From: Lachnospiraceae bacterium
GTDB lineage: Bacteria > Bacillota > Clostridia > Lachnospirales > Lachnospiraceae
Length of the DNA stretch: 64,000 nt
Assembly (NCBI GenBank): GCA_017460885.1
Contig: JAFUAB010000009.1
Location: 1-64,000, forward strand
Direction of reading: 5' to 3'
Shown: positions 1 to 9,321 of the stretch, one piece after another
Layout of the letters: each line of letters starts with the position of its first letter
Position numbering within the stretch: position 1 is the stretch's first letter
The notes under the pieces: model-generated
The model's database searches: none
Seen by the model: the letters and a program-made list of their open reading frames with translations, nothing else
What the model was told of the DNA's origin: nothing
Made by a program: the position numbers and the translations under genes

Positions 1-1290
1 ATCCGGCAAAAGCGTCAGGATATATCTCAAAGACATTTTTGCCAAGCACAACCTTCTTAAGAGCTTTATGATATGCGAAGGCTCCGTCCTTAACCGAGAT
101 CACGCTGAGCTTTACTCCACGATAGTTAACAGTATCGGGAATGGACAGATTCTTTATGTTTTTGTTGGTGGATCCCGTAAGTACGACCCCGGTCAGGTCA
201 GGATCAGGGATCTCATATATAAGTCCCGCTTTGCTTACGAAGGTGTCAGACTGCGACATAAGCTGCACCCGCAGATCATATAAAGCATTATCTCCCTTAA
301 AGGCATATTTGAATACCGCCGTATCTGGGACGTTCTTAAAGGCATCATTTCCTACAGTAAGCGCGGGCGCTGCTATGGTTACTTTACTCAGCTTCACACA
401 TCCGCTGTAGGCCTCTTCACCCAGGGTCTCAACCGATGCGGGGATCACAGCGCTCTTAAGAGCTGCAGCATCCGCGAAGGCTCTATAGCCTATGGCTGTG
501 ACAGTCTTAGGTATGGTGATCTTAGTAAGCTTCGCATGATTCTCAAAGGCGCCGGCCCCTATGGCCGTAACAGCATACTTAGCTCCCTTGTACGTAACGT
601 TCGATGGTATGGATACGGATTTTAGTTTAGCCGCTGCGGCCGGGGACAGCCCGAACACCGTCAGCGTCTTATCAGCCTTGGAGCTTATCTCATATACAAT
701 GCCCTTCTTATCCGTCACCTGCTCAGAGCTGTCCGTAAATGTATCTGTCAGTTCATTCTTAATGGCAGCATCCCTGATCGCAAGGTTAAATTCCGCACTT
801 TGAGGCACCCCGAGGAATACATCTTTGCCAAGGTTAGCCCCCGTCAGCTTCTCTGATTTGATCGTGATCTTATTAAGACCGGTGCAGCCATAGAAGGCTC
901 TGTCTCCGATATGGGTGACGGATGCAGGGATGATGAGGCTCTTTAATCCTGTGCATCCGCTGAAAGCCTCTGCTTCTATACGCTCAAGCTTCGCAGGAAG
1001 GGTTATGGATGATATCTTTGCACAGCCCTTAAAGGCGCTCTCTCCTATCTGCGTAAGAGCGCTGTCTAAGGTGACCTTACTTAAGTTCTCACATCCCTCA
1101 AAGGCGCCGCTGCCAATGGATGCAACATTCTTACCGATGCTGACCTTCTCTATCGTTAAGTCCTTATTGAAGGCGTACGCATCGATACGGGTTACGTTAT
1201 ATTTATTACCCTCAATGGTAACCGTAGCAGGTATGGTCAGAGTCTTAACGGCCGCATCATCTTTAAGGCCACACACTGCCGCATCGGTTG
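1..1290 (-). repeat. BspA-like leucine-rich repeat region
   Basis: Within the giant protein ending at the left edge, units of about 23 residues with the pattern IxxxAFxGCxxLxxVxIPxxVxx recur. Two clusters are separated by spacer segments of the type KKGIVYEISSKADKTLTVFG. This is the classic secreted LRR_5 repeat found in adhesins of gut and oral bacteria. Confidence 0.85.
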
Positions 1291-4200
1291 AATTAATTAT
1301 GCGGTACAGCATTCCGCCAGCTTCGTATGAACCGGTGGCATCCGTTCTCTCTCCCTTTTCAAGGATATTCACGTCGAGTACAAATGTCCTGATGGCGGCG
1401 GTCGGAAGCTTATGGAATGCATCTTCCCCATAGGAATCCTCATCATCCATGGACTGGAACTGCTCTCCTTCGATCACTACCGTGTTATCTCCGGTATAAT
1501 TATCCGCCACATATTCCGAATTATCCGGATATACATACACCTTAAGTCTGCCGCTTCCCTTATCAAGAGTACGAAGCATTCCGTCAGTGTTTATTTCGGC
1601 ATTATCACCGATATATTCATAGTGGTATGTCAGACCTTCGGTACCTGTGGATGTCTGAACGATCTTACCCTCTTCATCCACTGATGCCTGCGCACCCTTT
1701 CTGGGGGAAATGGTGAGTATCTCAGCCTGAATATCCACAGTCTCACCGGCCTCCAAGGTGATCATGCTCTTGCCGCTGCTTACGACCTTCCCCGTAAGAT
1801 ATCCTTCCGTATCAGTCGCTGCCTTTACTGCATCAATCTGTACGCCGGTCACATAATTAAGCTCCGTAAGCCGGTCTGCAGGGATCACCCGGGAGATAAA
1901 GCTGTATTCCGTATCAGCATCACTGCTGTAGGATGCTTCCCGGACAGGGATCCTGTATTCGAAGACTCCGTCGTTATAGCCGGCATAAAGCCTGAGTTCC
2001 TCTGTGACGTTATCTTCAGTATCCGGAGCCTGATCATCCGATACGCCGGTATCATCCGTCACGACTTCGGTTACGGCAAAATCATCATCTGACACCTCAA
2101 GCAGTATAAAACTGCCACCGTCGTCATACGTGTAGTTTCCATTCCCTTCACCGGTTTCATCACTGTCATTCTCTTCATTGAACTCATAGCTTTCTCCCGG
2201 CATAAGAGCGGGATATTCTATCTGCCGCAAACTCTTTTCCTGCGACTTACCCAATACAACGAGATTGACCACTCCGGCATCCGCCCGGGCCGTGCCTTCA
2301 TTTGCTATCTGCCCCGTCACCTTGTAGAGGTTACGCGTTCCGGTATCACTGATACTTATATCCTTAAGAGTGATATCAGATGCAAGCTCACGGGTGATTG
2401 TCACAAGATCCGCCGGGCGATTCTTTTCATCCGTAAGCGCAATCGTAATCCCTGCATTATCTGCATCCTCTGCAAGCGGCACAGATCCTGTTACAACGTA
2501 AGACTCGCCGCCTCTTAAGCCGTTTATCGTTATCTCATCAGCAGTGATCGTCTCTTTCTCGCCGTTTTCTGTCTCTGATGACACATACTGATATAACTTG
2601 CAGCTGTTACCATCATTATCCACAGCTGTGACCTTTGCACCATTCAGGTCACTGAAACCGTAGTTATGTATCTCTAATGAAAAGCTCGCATTTTCTCCCG
2701 CTCTCCCGCCTGTAAAGCCGGCATTCCTGATCTTAGCCGTGCCATTTTCATTTATCCTGAATGTCACCGGAGCTGCTCCGGTATCATCCCAGATCGCATA
2801 GGGCACAAATGTGACCTCATCGAAGCTGTCTGCAAATACCTCTCTTGCCTCTGACTGCGTGATCATACGCGAAGGGATCCTGCTCGCCATACCGATAAGC
2901 GTACCCTCATATGCTCCGAATGTCACATCATCATAACGTTCACCCGGACAGCTCGTGATCTGCACAGGACTCGTAGCGTTAAGTGCTGTACCCTCAGAGA
3001 TTTCCGCACGAATACCCCACATCTGGATATCCTTTAATCCGTCCTCTGAATCTTCAGGCTTATCGTCTGCTGCCTGGGGCCAGATGATGTAGATGTAATT
3101 CCCATCCGTTTCAGCATCAAAAGCACTGATAACGCCGGTCTGTCGTCCGTCAGAATCCGCCGTCATACTGCCGGATACAAGAACGTACGGTGCCTCATAT
3201 GCTGCGCTCATTCCTGCGGAATATGGTGTTTTGTCTATATACCTGTAGGAGCTTCCCTGCACCTGCGCTTCTTTAACAAGAACATTTTCATTCTGAAGCA
3301 GATTTGTGACATTCATCGATACGATATCGCCGTCCTTAAGCCACACCAGATACAGGCCGTCTGAAGCGGCGACAAACTCAGGACTGCTGTTCTCAGGCCG
3401 TGAAGCCTCCGCCGCATCCCTGTTCACGTTATATCCTGTAAGTATGACAGGCTTTGCGAAGGAGTCAGTATCAAAATCATATGCAGCAAGATACAGTTCC
3501 CTGTCATAAAAGCTGTTTAAGTCGCCGTCGATATCGACGGAATAGGCAAGCACTCCCTCAGTCTTTCCATTGACTGTATATGTCGCCATATCGCTGTCAA
3601 GAAGCATTCCTGCTCCGGGAGCATCAAGCTTCCTTGCCGTAGTGCCATCGCCGCCTTCACGGTAGTATCCTGTATCGTCAAGATCCTCATACAGTTCTAT
3701 CTCAGGCAGATATCCGTCAAAGAATCTCTGTCCGTCCGCATTCCCGTCATCCGATCCATCTTCAAATATGCCGGAGTCCAGGTTATAGGTTTTATGCACG
3801 ATCAGAGTGCTTTCCGGATAAAGCATATCTCCTACCGTCGCCACCTCGCCGGAGGACTTATATGATCTCTTTTCATAAACGATCACGAGCTTATCCCCGT
3901 TTTGGCTTACGCCGACGGCTCTGTCTGTTGCGTCTGTCTCTGTGATCCTGAGAATGTCTCCCCCAAGTGAACCGTTGCTATTTACGATTCTCCCGTGCAG
4001 GTCAAGGGCATTTTGTCTTGCTATCTTATCAGTACTGTCTTTATATTCCTCAGCCACCGTTGACCACATAACTATGGCGCCGTTACCATTCAGGGAATAA
4101 ATATGCGGATACAGATCCAGAGTGCCATCGTCTTCCAAGAGTTCAGGTGTGCTCCACTCAGTTCCGTCATAGTAAGTGTAATAAGCCGCTTTGGCATTCT

Positions 4201-7200
4201 CCTTGTCCCTGATCCTGCTTTGCACTGCATTGAGGAACACTGCCGCGAACCTGCCGTCACCGAGAGACACCATCTCGTAGCCTGCATCCGGTGCGATCCT
4301 GTTGGCGAGCGCGCTTTCGCTGTAAGCATCAGACCCACCGTCATCGATGGCCGAAAGCGCCTGTATCTCATCGTCTGATAAAGCTTCCTCTTCGACATCC
4401 GGACCGCCATACCAGGTGTCATCACCCTCCAGGTAGCTTAAATCCTCAGTTGTAAGATTGTCGACACTGTGGGACAGATAGCTTTCCTCTGAGCCGGCGC
4501 CAAGGGAATCCGCTGCAGCTGCACCTGAGTCATTCTCCCCTGTCTGATAGATACCGTTTATGATCGGTATCGTGTCAGTATAGTTCATCGTGCGTATCTT
4601 AACGGAGGCATTTAACGTACACGCTCCGGACATCTTAGTGGTTGTACCGTACATAAGGTCATAATCCGCCTTGCCATCCACATCGGCCTGTACCAGATCA
4701 CCCGCAAGGCCTGAGAAACCCGTCAGCGTGATCTCAGGATCAAGACTTAATCTTCCGAAACTGTCAAGCCTTCTGTTCTCGCCGTTTCCGGCTACGCTTA
4801 AGATATCGAAGCTGTCCTTATTTTCTTCCGTGATATAATAACGCTTCTCTTTTATGCCTTCAGCCGTAAGATCCTGCCTCTCCTCTGCAACGAAGGTGGC
4901 TCTGCCGTTTGCACTGAGATGCTTATTTACGCCGGTGGACAGACCCAGTCCGGTGTCAAAGCTTACCGCCATATCGGAGTCCGCATCCGCAGAAGCTACG
5001 CACAGCATATCCTTGAAATACCATTTGCCGCATTCATTGTCATAGCCAAAGGTCATAAGAAGGCTGTAACCTAAGTCCACAGGCAGGCCATCATCAAATT
5101 CCGTCTGCTGTCTGCGTTCACTTTGGATGGCCTTTATCTTATCGTCAAGCCTGCTCTGCGCCTTATCGGCAGCATCCTTTTTAGCGGAAAGCTCTTTCCC
5201 AGTCTCCTGCAGCTGCACCCAAAGAGCGGACTTATCCGCGTCAGATGCGGATGCGATCTGTTTTTTAAGCTCAGCTGCATAACCTGCGGCTTCTCCGGCC
5301 TCATCCTGCGCTATGGCAGCAGTACGCGCCAGGTTCATGAGCATATCCTTCTCGCCGCCGGCGCTTAATACGTTCCTGCCAAAGCCAACGCAGATCACGC
5401 GGTCTGCCCCGTCCATATATGCATCACTTAAGTTATCAGTAATATCATCAAATTCGCCGGTCCATTCAAGCGTGATAGCCTCCTCTGCGGAGCCGACAAT
5501 ATCATTCCAGTCATCCGAAGCACCAAGCGCCTGCGAGGTACTAAGGCCGGAGCTTGTCAGTGTAGTCAGAATATGTAATCTGCCGATGCTGTCCGATACC
5601 TTGATGCCCACATCACGTGACAGATAGTCACTGTTTCCTGTAAATGCCACTCTTGCAGTGGCTCCGTTGCCGATCCCCTTTGCTTCCGGGTTAAAATCAA
5701 AGGTAAACAAACCGCTGTGGCGCACGTCCTCGCTGCCTTCTATGGACACCGTCTTTCCGTCCGTATTGGTAAAGGTGAGAACGCCCTTCGTAAGGACCTC
5801 GCTTCCTCTGTGAGCGCTCATCTGCAGGCGGTAGTTTCTGTCGCCCCCGGGAAGAGAAAAATACCCTCCGTACGAACCAAGCTTTGCCTCCGAGGTATCC
5901 ACTGTGACATATTCCCTGCCGGTGCCGTCCTTTTTATCCTGCTCAGTAAGAAGCTTCACATCAGTGATATCCACATCAGCCGAGGCATCTACTATCACAT
6001 TCCCCAGGCTGCCGGGATTCTGAGAATAGACCACGCCGATGGTGCCCACTTCGCTCTCTCCGGTGAAGGTCAGGTTGTAGTCGTACAGATCATAATACTT
6101 AAACCTTTCGTTGCTTTGAAGCTCGTAGTACCCCTTCGCATCCGTCTTAACCTCCTGTCCGGCTTTGAAGCCGCTGGCAAACACCGTGATGCCGCCTAAT
6201 CCTTTCTGCACCTTCTTCCCGGATATGAGCAGCTGGTCATTAAGTAGCAGATACCCCTTGATCGGCAGGGACTTCACCTCCTTGGCCACATTGACATCCT
6301 TGACGAAGTTGTAATATACCTTGTTCTTCACCGGTAGTTGGGGGATAAACTTAAACTGATCCCCGAAGGTGTTCCGGAAGGGTTCATAGCCCGGGATCCT
6401 GATATCATCCACGCCGTCGCCGCTGGTGTCTAAGGTTCCGTCCTTCCAGTAGGCGTGAAAGCCCGACTTCGATGTGGCACCGAAGATATACGGCTTAAAA
6501 AGGTGAACATTATCGATGGTAAAGGTCTCTCCTGCTGCGACCACCGTACCTAAATCAGGATTGTTCTCTGCTCCGGGACCATTTATAAAGGTAAGCTTGC
6601 CGTCCGCCCCTTCATTTACTGACTGTGGACTGGGAGCCATGGTGATGGAGCCTGTGGCTGCATTGTCATAGTAGATTATGACGCGGCATAAATTTTTGTT
6701 AAGAATAGCATTCGTCATACTGGAATTCCAGATATCCCCTTTATAATTGATTGCCGAAGTCAATACGTAAGGATTCTCCGTTCCCTGACTGTTGCTGCGC
6801 GTCGCCCAGGAAGTCCATTTTTTGCTGCCGCTATACCATGCCCCGGTGGGCGATTGCAGTATCATATAAGAGACTTTGTAACCGGGATTCGCTTTTGCAC
6901 TCACCTGGATCGTGTCAAGCTTCGTAGCACTTTGCGTGAAACCGCTTCGAAAGCCATCGTAAACCCCCTTTACATCGTCATTCCCGTTCACTGTGGCATA
7001 GCCGTTGAAAAACTCCACCGCCTGATACCTTGGCTCATATACGGGCACAAGCGTAAAGGTGCCGTCAGAGGATAGGTAATCCTTATACTTGCTCAGAAAA
7101 TTCTGGTCAAAGGTAAAGCTGGCTGAGTTTGTGATAAAGCCGCTGAGTTCATTTGTCTTTCCGGGCTTTGCCAGCTTGAAGCCACGATAGATTACGGTAT

Positions 7201-8056
7201 TGCCGTCGGCCTTCACCCCCTGTGAGTTGGTTCCGCCTCCCTCCCACACGGAAGCACTGACAGTCTGACCGAAACCAAATGACATTTCCTCAACATGCTT
7301 GCCACCTCCATCTGTGAAATACGGCTCAGGGTACTCTACAAGCATCCCGTTATCATATTCATTCTCACCGGTAAAAATACGCTCCCGATATCCGGCCAAG
7401 CCGTTATAGTTGGAGTCGATCTTAAAGTTATAGTTTGGATAACCGACAACAATCCAGTAAATATTACTCCATGTTTCAGAATCAGCTATATCAATACCTT
7501 TCAAAAGAATATCAATGGCCGCATTTGGGCAAGTCCACGCCCCACCGTCATCACATTTAAAGGTGATAGTATATTCTATCGGGGCGTATTTAGTATCTTC
7601 ACGAATAGTGATACGCGGCGCTATCGCTTTATTTGTTTTTTGGTCAACCAGATCTACAGAACTATAGCATAAGCATTTATACCTGCCATAGGCCTCATCT
7701 TCCGGAGTCTGATGGATTCCGGCGAATTTATAATACATTTTCACATATTCGGCTCCACGAAGATCAATATTATCCAACATCCGGGTAGTATAACCGTTGC
7801 CTTTTATTTCTTTTAATCCATAAAAAACACGCACTTCATTATATCCGTATCCACCGTTCCCCAGCGACGGTATTACTTCCTTCGCTTCTGCTTCAACAGT
7901 GGATATCTCTTCGCTTTGATTTGTCTGAAAGATGTCTTCCACAGCCACTGCAGTCTCTGCCCCGACGTCTGCCGCAAGAGCACTCACATCCATCGAAGAC
8001 CACACCATCATAGCTGCTAAAATGATACTGATTGCCCGTTTCACATTTTTTTTCAT
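1..8056 (-). CDS. Giant secreted BspA-type leucine-rich-repeat surface protein (C-terminus outside window)
   Basis: The frame stays open from an ATG at 8056 to the left edge, at least 2685 residues; I checked it at 8056, 4438, 2218 and 583. The start has an AGGAGA site (CAGGAGACAGGAA-ATG) and a signal peptide (MKKNVKRAISIILAAMMVWS, cleavage probably after SALA-A). Residues about 880-1000 include a helical, charged stretch (AELKKQIASASDADKSALW). The middle reads like a propeller or beta-sandwich region with phrases such as YYTYYDGTEWSTPELL, followed by a CARDB-like stretch. From about residue 2255 there are BspA/LRR_5 repeats, for example IGSGAFEGCENLSKVTL, IGESAFKGCAKISSITL and IGDRAFYGCTGLNKITI. 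It is probably an adhesin or binding protein on the cell surface; the anchor, if any, is outside the window. It is the last gene of the 26-kb accessory block and resembles the protein at 15222-26000 in general layout but adds LRRs. Substrate unknown. Confidence 0.9.
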   Translation of the reverse strand, partial: MKKNVKRAISIILAAMMVWSSMDVSALAADVGAETAVAVEDIFQTNQSEEISTVEAEAKEVIPSLGNGGYGYNEVRVFYGLKEIKGNGYTTRMLDNIDLRGAEYVKMYYKFAGIHQTPEDEAYGRYKCLCYSSVDLVDQKTNKAIAPRITIREDTKYAPIEYTITFKCDDGGAWTCPNAAIDILLKGIDIADSETWSNIYWIVVGYPNYNFKIDSNYNGLAGYRERIFTGENEYDNGMLVEYPEPYFTDGGGKHVEEMSFGFGQTVSASVWEGGGTNSQGVKADGNTVIYRGFKLAKPGKTNELSGFITNSASFTFDQNFLSKYKDYLSSDGTFTLVPVYEPRYQAVEFFNGYATVNGNDDVKGVYDGFRSGFTQSATKLDTIQVSAKANPGYKVSYMILQSPTGAWYSGSKKWTSWATRSNSQGTENPYVLTSAINYKGDIWNSSMTNAILNKNLCRVIIYYDNAATGSITMAPSPQSVNEGADGKLTFINGPGAENNPDLGTVVAAGETFTIDNVHLFKPYIFGATSKSGFHAYWKDGTLDTSGDGVDDIRIPGYEPFRNTFGDQFKFIPQLPVKNKVYYNFVKDVNVAKEVKSLPIKGYLLLNDQLLISGKKVQKGLGGITVFASGFKAGQEVKTDAKGYYELQSNERFKYYDLYDYNLTFTGESEVGTIGVVYSQNPGSLGNVIVDASADVDITDVKLLTEQDKKDGTGREYVTVDTSEAKLGSYGGYFSLPGGDRNYRLQMSAHRGSEVLTKGVLTFTNTDGKTVSIEGSEDVRHSGLFTFDFNPEAKGIGNGATARVAFTGNSDYLSRDVGIKVSDSIGRLHILTTLTSSGLSTSQALGASDDWNDIVGSAEEAITLEWTGEFDDITDNLSDAYMDGADRVICVGFGRNVLSAGGEKDMLMNLARTAAIAQDEAGEAAGYAAELKKQIASASDADKSALWVQLQETGKELSAKKDAADKAQSRLDDKIKAIQSERRQQTEFDDGLPVDLGYSLLMTFGYDNECGKWYFKDMLCVASADADSDMAVSFDTGLGLSTGVNKHLSANGRATFVAEERQDLTAEGIKEKRYYITEENKDSFDILSVAGNGENRRLDSFGRLSLDPEITLTGFSGLAGDLVQADVDGKADYDLMYGTTTKMSGACTLNASVKIRTMNYTDTIPIINGIYQTGENDSGAAAADSLGAGSEESYLSHSVDNLTTEDLSYLEGDDTWYGGPDVEEEALSDDEIQALSAIDDGGSDAYSESALANRIAPDAGYEMVSLGDGRFAAVFLNAVQSRIRDKENAKAAYYTYYDGTEWSTPELLEDDGTLDLYPHIYSLNGNGAIVMWSTVAEEYKDSTDKIARQNALDLHGRIVNSNGSLGGDILRITETDATDRAVGVSQNGDKLVIVYEKRSYKSSGEVATVGDMLYPESTLIVHKTYNLDSGIFEDGSDDGNADGQRFFDGYLPEIELYEDLDDTGYYREGGDGTTARKLDAPGAGMLLDSDMATYTVNGKTEGVLAYSVDIDGDLNSFYDRELYLAAYDFDTDSFAKPVILTGYNVNRDAAEASRPENSSPEFVAASDGLYLVWLKDGDIVSMNVTNLLQNENVLVKEAQVQGSSYRYIDKTPYSAGMSAAYEAPYVLVSGSMTADSDGRQTGVISAFDAETDGNYIYIIWPQAADDKPEDSEDGLKDIQMWGIRAEISEGTALNATSPVQITSCPGERYDDVTFGAYEGTLIGMASRIPSRMITQSEAREVFADSFDEVTFVPYAIWDDTGAAPVTFRINENGTAKIRNAGFTGGRAGENASFSLEIHNYGFSDLNGAKVTAVDNDGNSCKLYQYVSSETENGEKETITADEITINGLRGGESYVVTGSVPLAEDADNAGITIALTDEKNRPADLVTITRELASDITLKDISISDTGTRNLYKVTGQIANEGTARADAGVVNLVVLGKSQEKSLRQIEYPALMPGESYEFNEENDSDETGEGNGNYTYDDGGSFILLEVSDDDFAVTEVVTDDTGVSDDQAPDTEDNVTEELRLYAGYNDGVFEYRIPVREASYSSDADTEYSFISRVIPADRLTELNYVTGVQIDAVKAATDTEGYLTGKVVSSGKSMITLEAGETVDIQAEILTISPRKGAQASVDEEGKIVQTSTGTEGLTYHYEYIGDNAEINTDGMLRTLDKGSGRLKVYVYPDNSEYVADNYTGDNTVVIEGEQFQSMDDEDSYGEDAFHKLPTAAIRTFVLDVNILEKGERTDATGSYEAGGMLYRIINSTDAAVCGLKDDAAVKTLTIPATVTIEGNKYNVTRIDAYAFNKDLTIEKVSIGKNVASIGSGAFEGCENLSKVTLDSALTQIGESAFKGCAKISSITLPAKLERIEAEAFSGCTGLKSLIIPASVTHIGDRAFYGCTGLNKITIKSEKLTGANLGKDVFLGVPQSAEFNLAIRDAAIKNELTDTFTDSSEQVTDKKGIVYEISSKADKTLTVFGLSPAAAAKLKSVSIPSNVTYKGAKYAVTAIGAGAFENHAKLTKITIPKTVTAIGYRAFADAAALKSAVIPASVETLGEEAYSGCVKLSKVTIAAPALTVGNDAFKNVPDTAVFKYAFKGDNALYDLRVQLMSQSDTFVSKAGLIYEIPDPDLTGVVLTGSTNKNIKNLSIPDTVNYRGVKLSVISVKDGAFAYHKALKKVVLGKNVFEIYPDAFAG

Positions 8057-8088
8057 TTCCTGTCTCCTGTTTTCGCTCAAACGTCTTT

Positions 8089-8094
8089 ATTATA
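8089..8094 (-). promoter_or_regulatory. Possible -10 box before the LRR giant gene
   Basis: A perfect TATAAT lies 32 bases before the ATG, in the 90-base gap after the Fic-like gene. No good -35 box stands at 16-18 bases, so an internal promoter is only possible. No minus-strand terminator is visible in this gap. Confidence 0.3.
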
Positions 8095-8146
8095 TCTTTC
8101 TCATAAAGCTGATATTCCAGCATATTAACGAACAGTTACAAGCCTT

Positions 8147-8767
8147 TCATTCATCCGTAAAAAGCGTCTTATAAAAGTCATAGAATTCATCAAATCCGGC
8201 CACAGCCGCGTAGAACGCGCTTCTTCCGCCGCGATATTCCGGCAGATCATGCCCTCTTCTGAATAATACCCACGAAGCCGCCGCCATAGAGCTTTTCCCA
8301 CAGCCGTCACCGAAAAAATGTCCCTCTATATCAATCCCATATTCGGTATAGGCCGCCTCCTCCACCGGGTTTCCCGGACAGGCTGCCAGCTTGCAAAACA
8401 GGGTGTTGTAAAAGTCCTCCATATATCCGGCAAGCGCAAAACAGCGTACATATGAACGTCTGTCGGTATCCAGCGTTCTGATGAGATATCCGTCCTTTAA
8501 CGTCCCTTTATTTATCTTTGCTGCAATACTCTCAATGAGTCTCCTTAAATCCGTCGGGGATTCGAGGACAGCATCCCGTTCTTCCCACGCATATCGGATC
8601 GCGTCATCAAAGTTTTCAGAAGCCGTCTTTGCAGCGTCATCCCCGCTTTGGATCATAAGGATCCCGGCCTTGTCCCTGTTGATGGAAGTATCAACAATAC
8701 CGTTTGCCGTCCTTGACCGCAGCAGCAGGTTCTTTCTCGCCTTTTTTAGCATCTCATCAGGGATCAT
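8147..8767 (-). CDS. Fic/Doc-family-like protein with variant core motif
   Basis: It has 206 residues. Residues 133-175 align by eye with the Fic core: NPVEEAAYTEY leads into H150-FFGDGCGK158 and then a helix ending FRRGHDLP. The family consensus is HxFx(D/E)GNGR(T/S); here the Asn is Cys and the Arg is Lys, while the catalytic His and the Asp-Gly are kept. Fic proteins transfer AMP or other phosphate-containing groups from nucleotides to protein hydroxyls; whether this variant is active is unknown. An upstream in-frame start (8797) exists, but the ATG at 8767 overlaps the grpB-family stop as ATGA and has GGGAG upstream, so I chose it. No signal peptide; cytoplasmic. It lies between a GrpB-family gene and the LRR giant. 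The family call rests on the motif alone. Confidence 0.6.
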   Translation of the reverse strand: MIPDEMLKKARKNLLLRSRTANGIVDTSINRDKAGILMIQSGDDAAKTASENFDDAIRYAWEERDAVLESPTDLRRLIESIAAKINKGTLKDGYLIRTLDTDRRSYVRCFALAGYMEDFYNTLFCKLAACPGNPVEEAAYTEYGIDIEGHFFGDGCGKSSMAAASWVLFRRGHDLPEYRGGRSAFYAAVAGFDEFYDFYKTLFTDE

Positions 8768-9321
8768 GCATTGTGCTCCCTTTCGAATCTCCACCACCTG
8801 ATTGCCTCTTTCTGCAATTCTTCTATCAGAGGAACCTTCATCTCGTGGTACGTGCGGCGCTGATCCTTATATTTTTCCGTCAGTTCTCTCTTCAGAGCCG
8901 CATATTTGGCGGCAGCCTCCTGATCGGCGTTCAGATAGTCCCGATATGCCAGATAGTAGATCCAGGCCTCTGATCCAGCCGTCACAAAATGTATATGATG
9001 CGTGCGGTCATTCTGTCCGGGATGACCTGTAAAGTACATCCAGTCGTCGGCGCTGATCTCTCCGAGGTATTGAAAGCCCGCATCGGTCATGGATTTTCTG
9101 CACTTCTCCACAACGCTCTCATCCTTTATTGCTACAGCGATATCTATGATCGGCTTTGCAGGGATATTCCTGATGGATGTGCTACCGACATGCTGATAGT
9201 CATATATATCCTGCCCCACAAGAATCTCTTTCAGGTATGCGATCATCCGCTTCGCTTCATCTGCCCACGCGGGATCATGCTCCGCAAGCCTTACGGTTCC
9301 CTCCACTACGCCAAGTTCCAT
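8764..9321 (-). CDS. GrpB family protein (UPF0157, nucleotidyltransferase-like)
   Basis: It has 185 residues, the normal full length of the family. It carries the signature HVGSTSI (residues 44-50) followed by NIPAKPIIDI, the nucleotidyltransferase-fold hallmark GS...D of GrpB/UPF0157 proteins, and THHIHF later. The family's exact substrate is not settled. A strong AGGAGG site lies 8 bases before the ATG; the gene overlaps the ABC transporter stop by 16 bases and the Fic-like start by ATGA, so translation is probably coupled. It is cytoplasmic. Together with the neighbouring kinase-like and Fic-like genes it gives this block three proteins of nucleotide or phosphate transfer folds. Confidence 0.85.
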   Translation of the reverse strand: MELGVVEGTVRLAEHDPAWADEAKRMIAYLKEILVGQDIYDYQHVGSTSIRNIPAKPIIDIAVAIKDESVVEKCRKSMTDAGFQYLGEISADDWMYFTGHPGQNDRTHHIHFVTAGSEAWIYYLAYRDYLNADQEAAAKYAALKRELTEKYKDQRRTYHEMKVPLIEELQKEAIRWWRFEREHNA

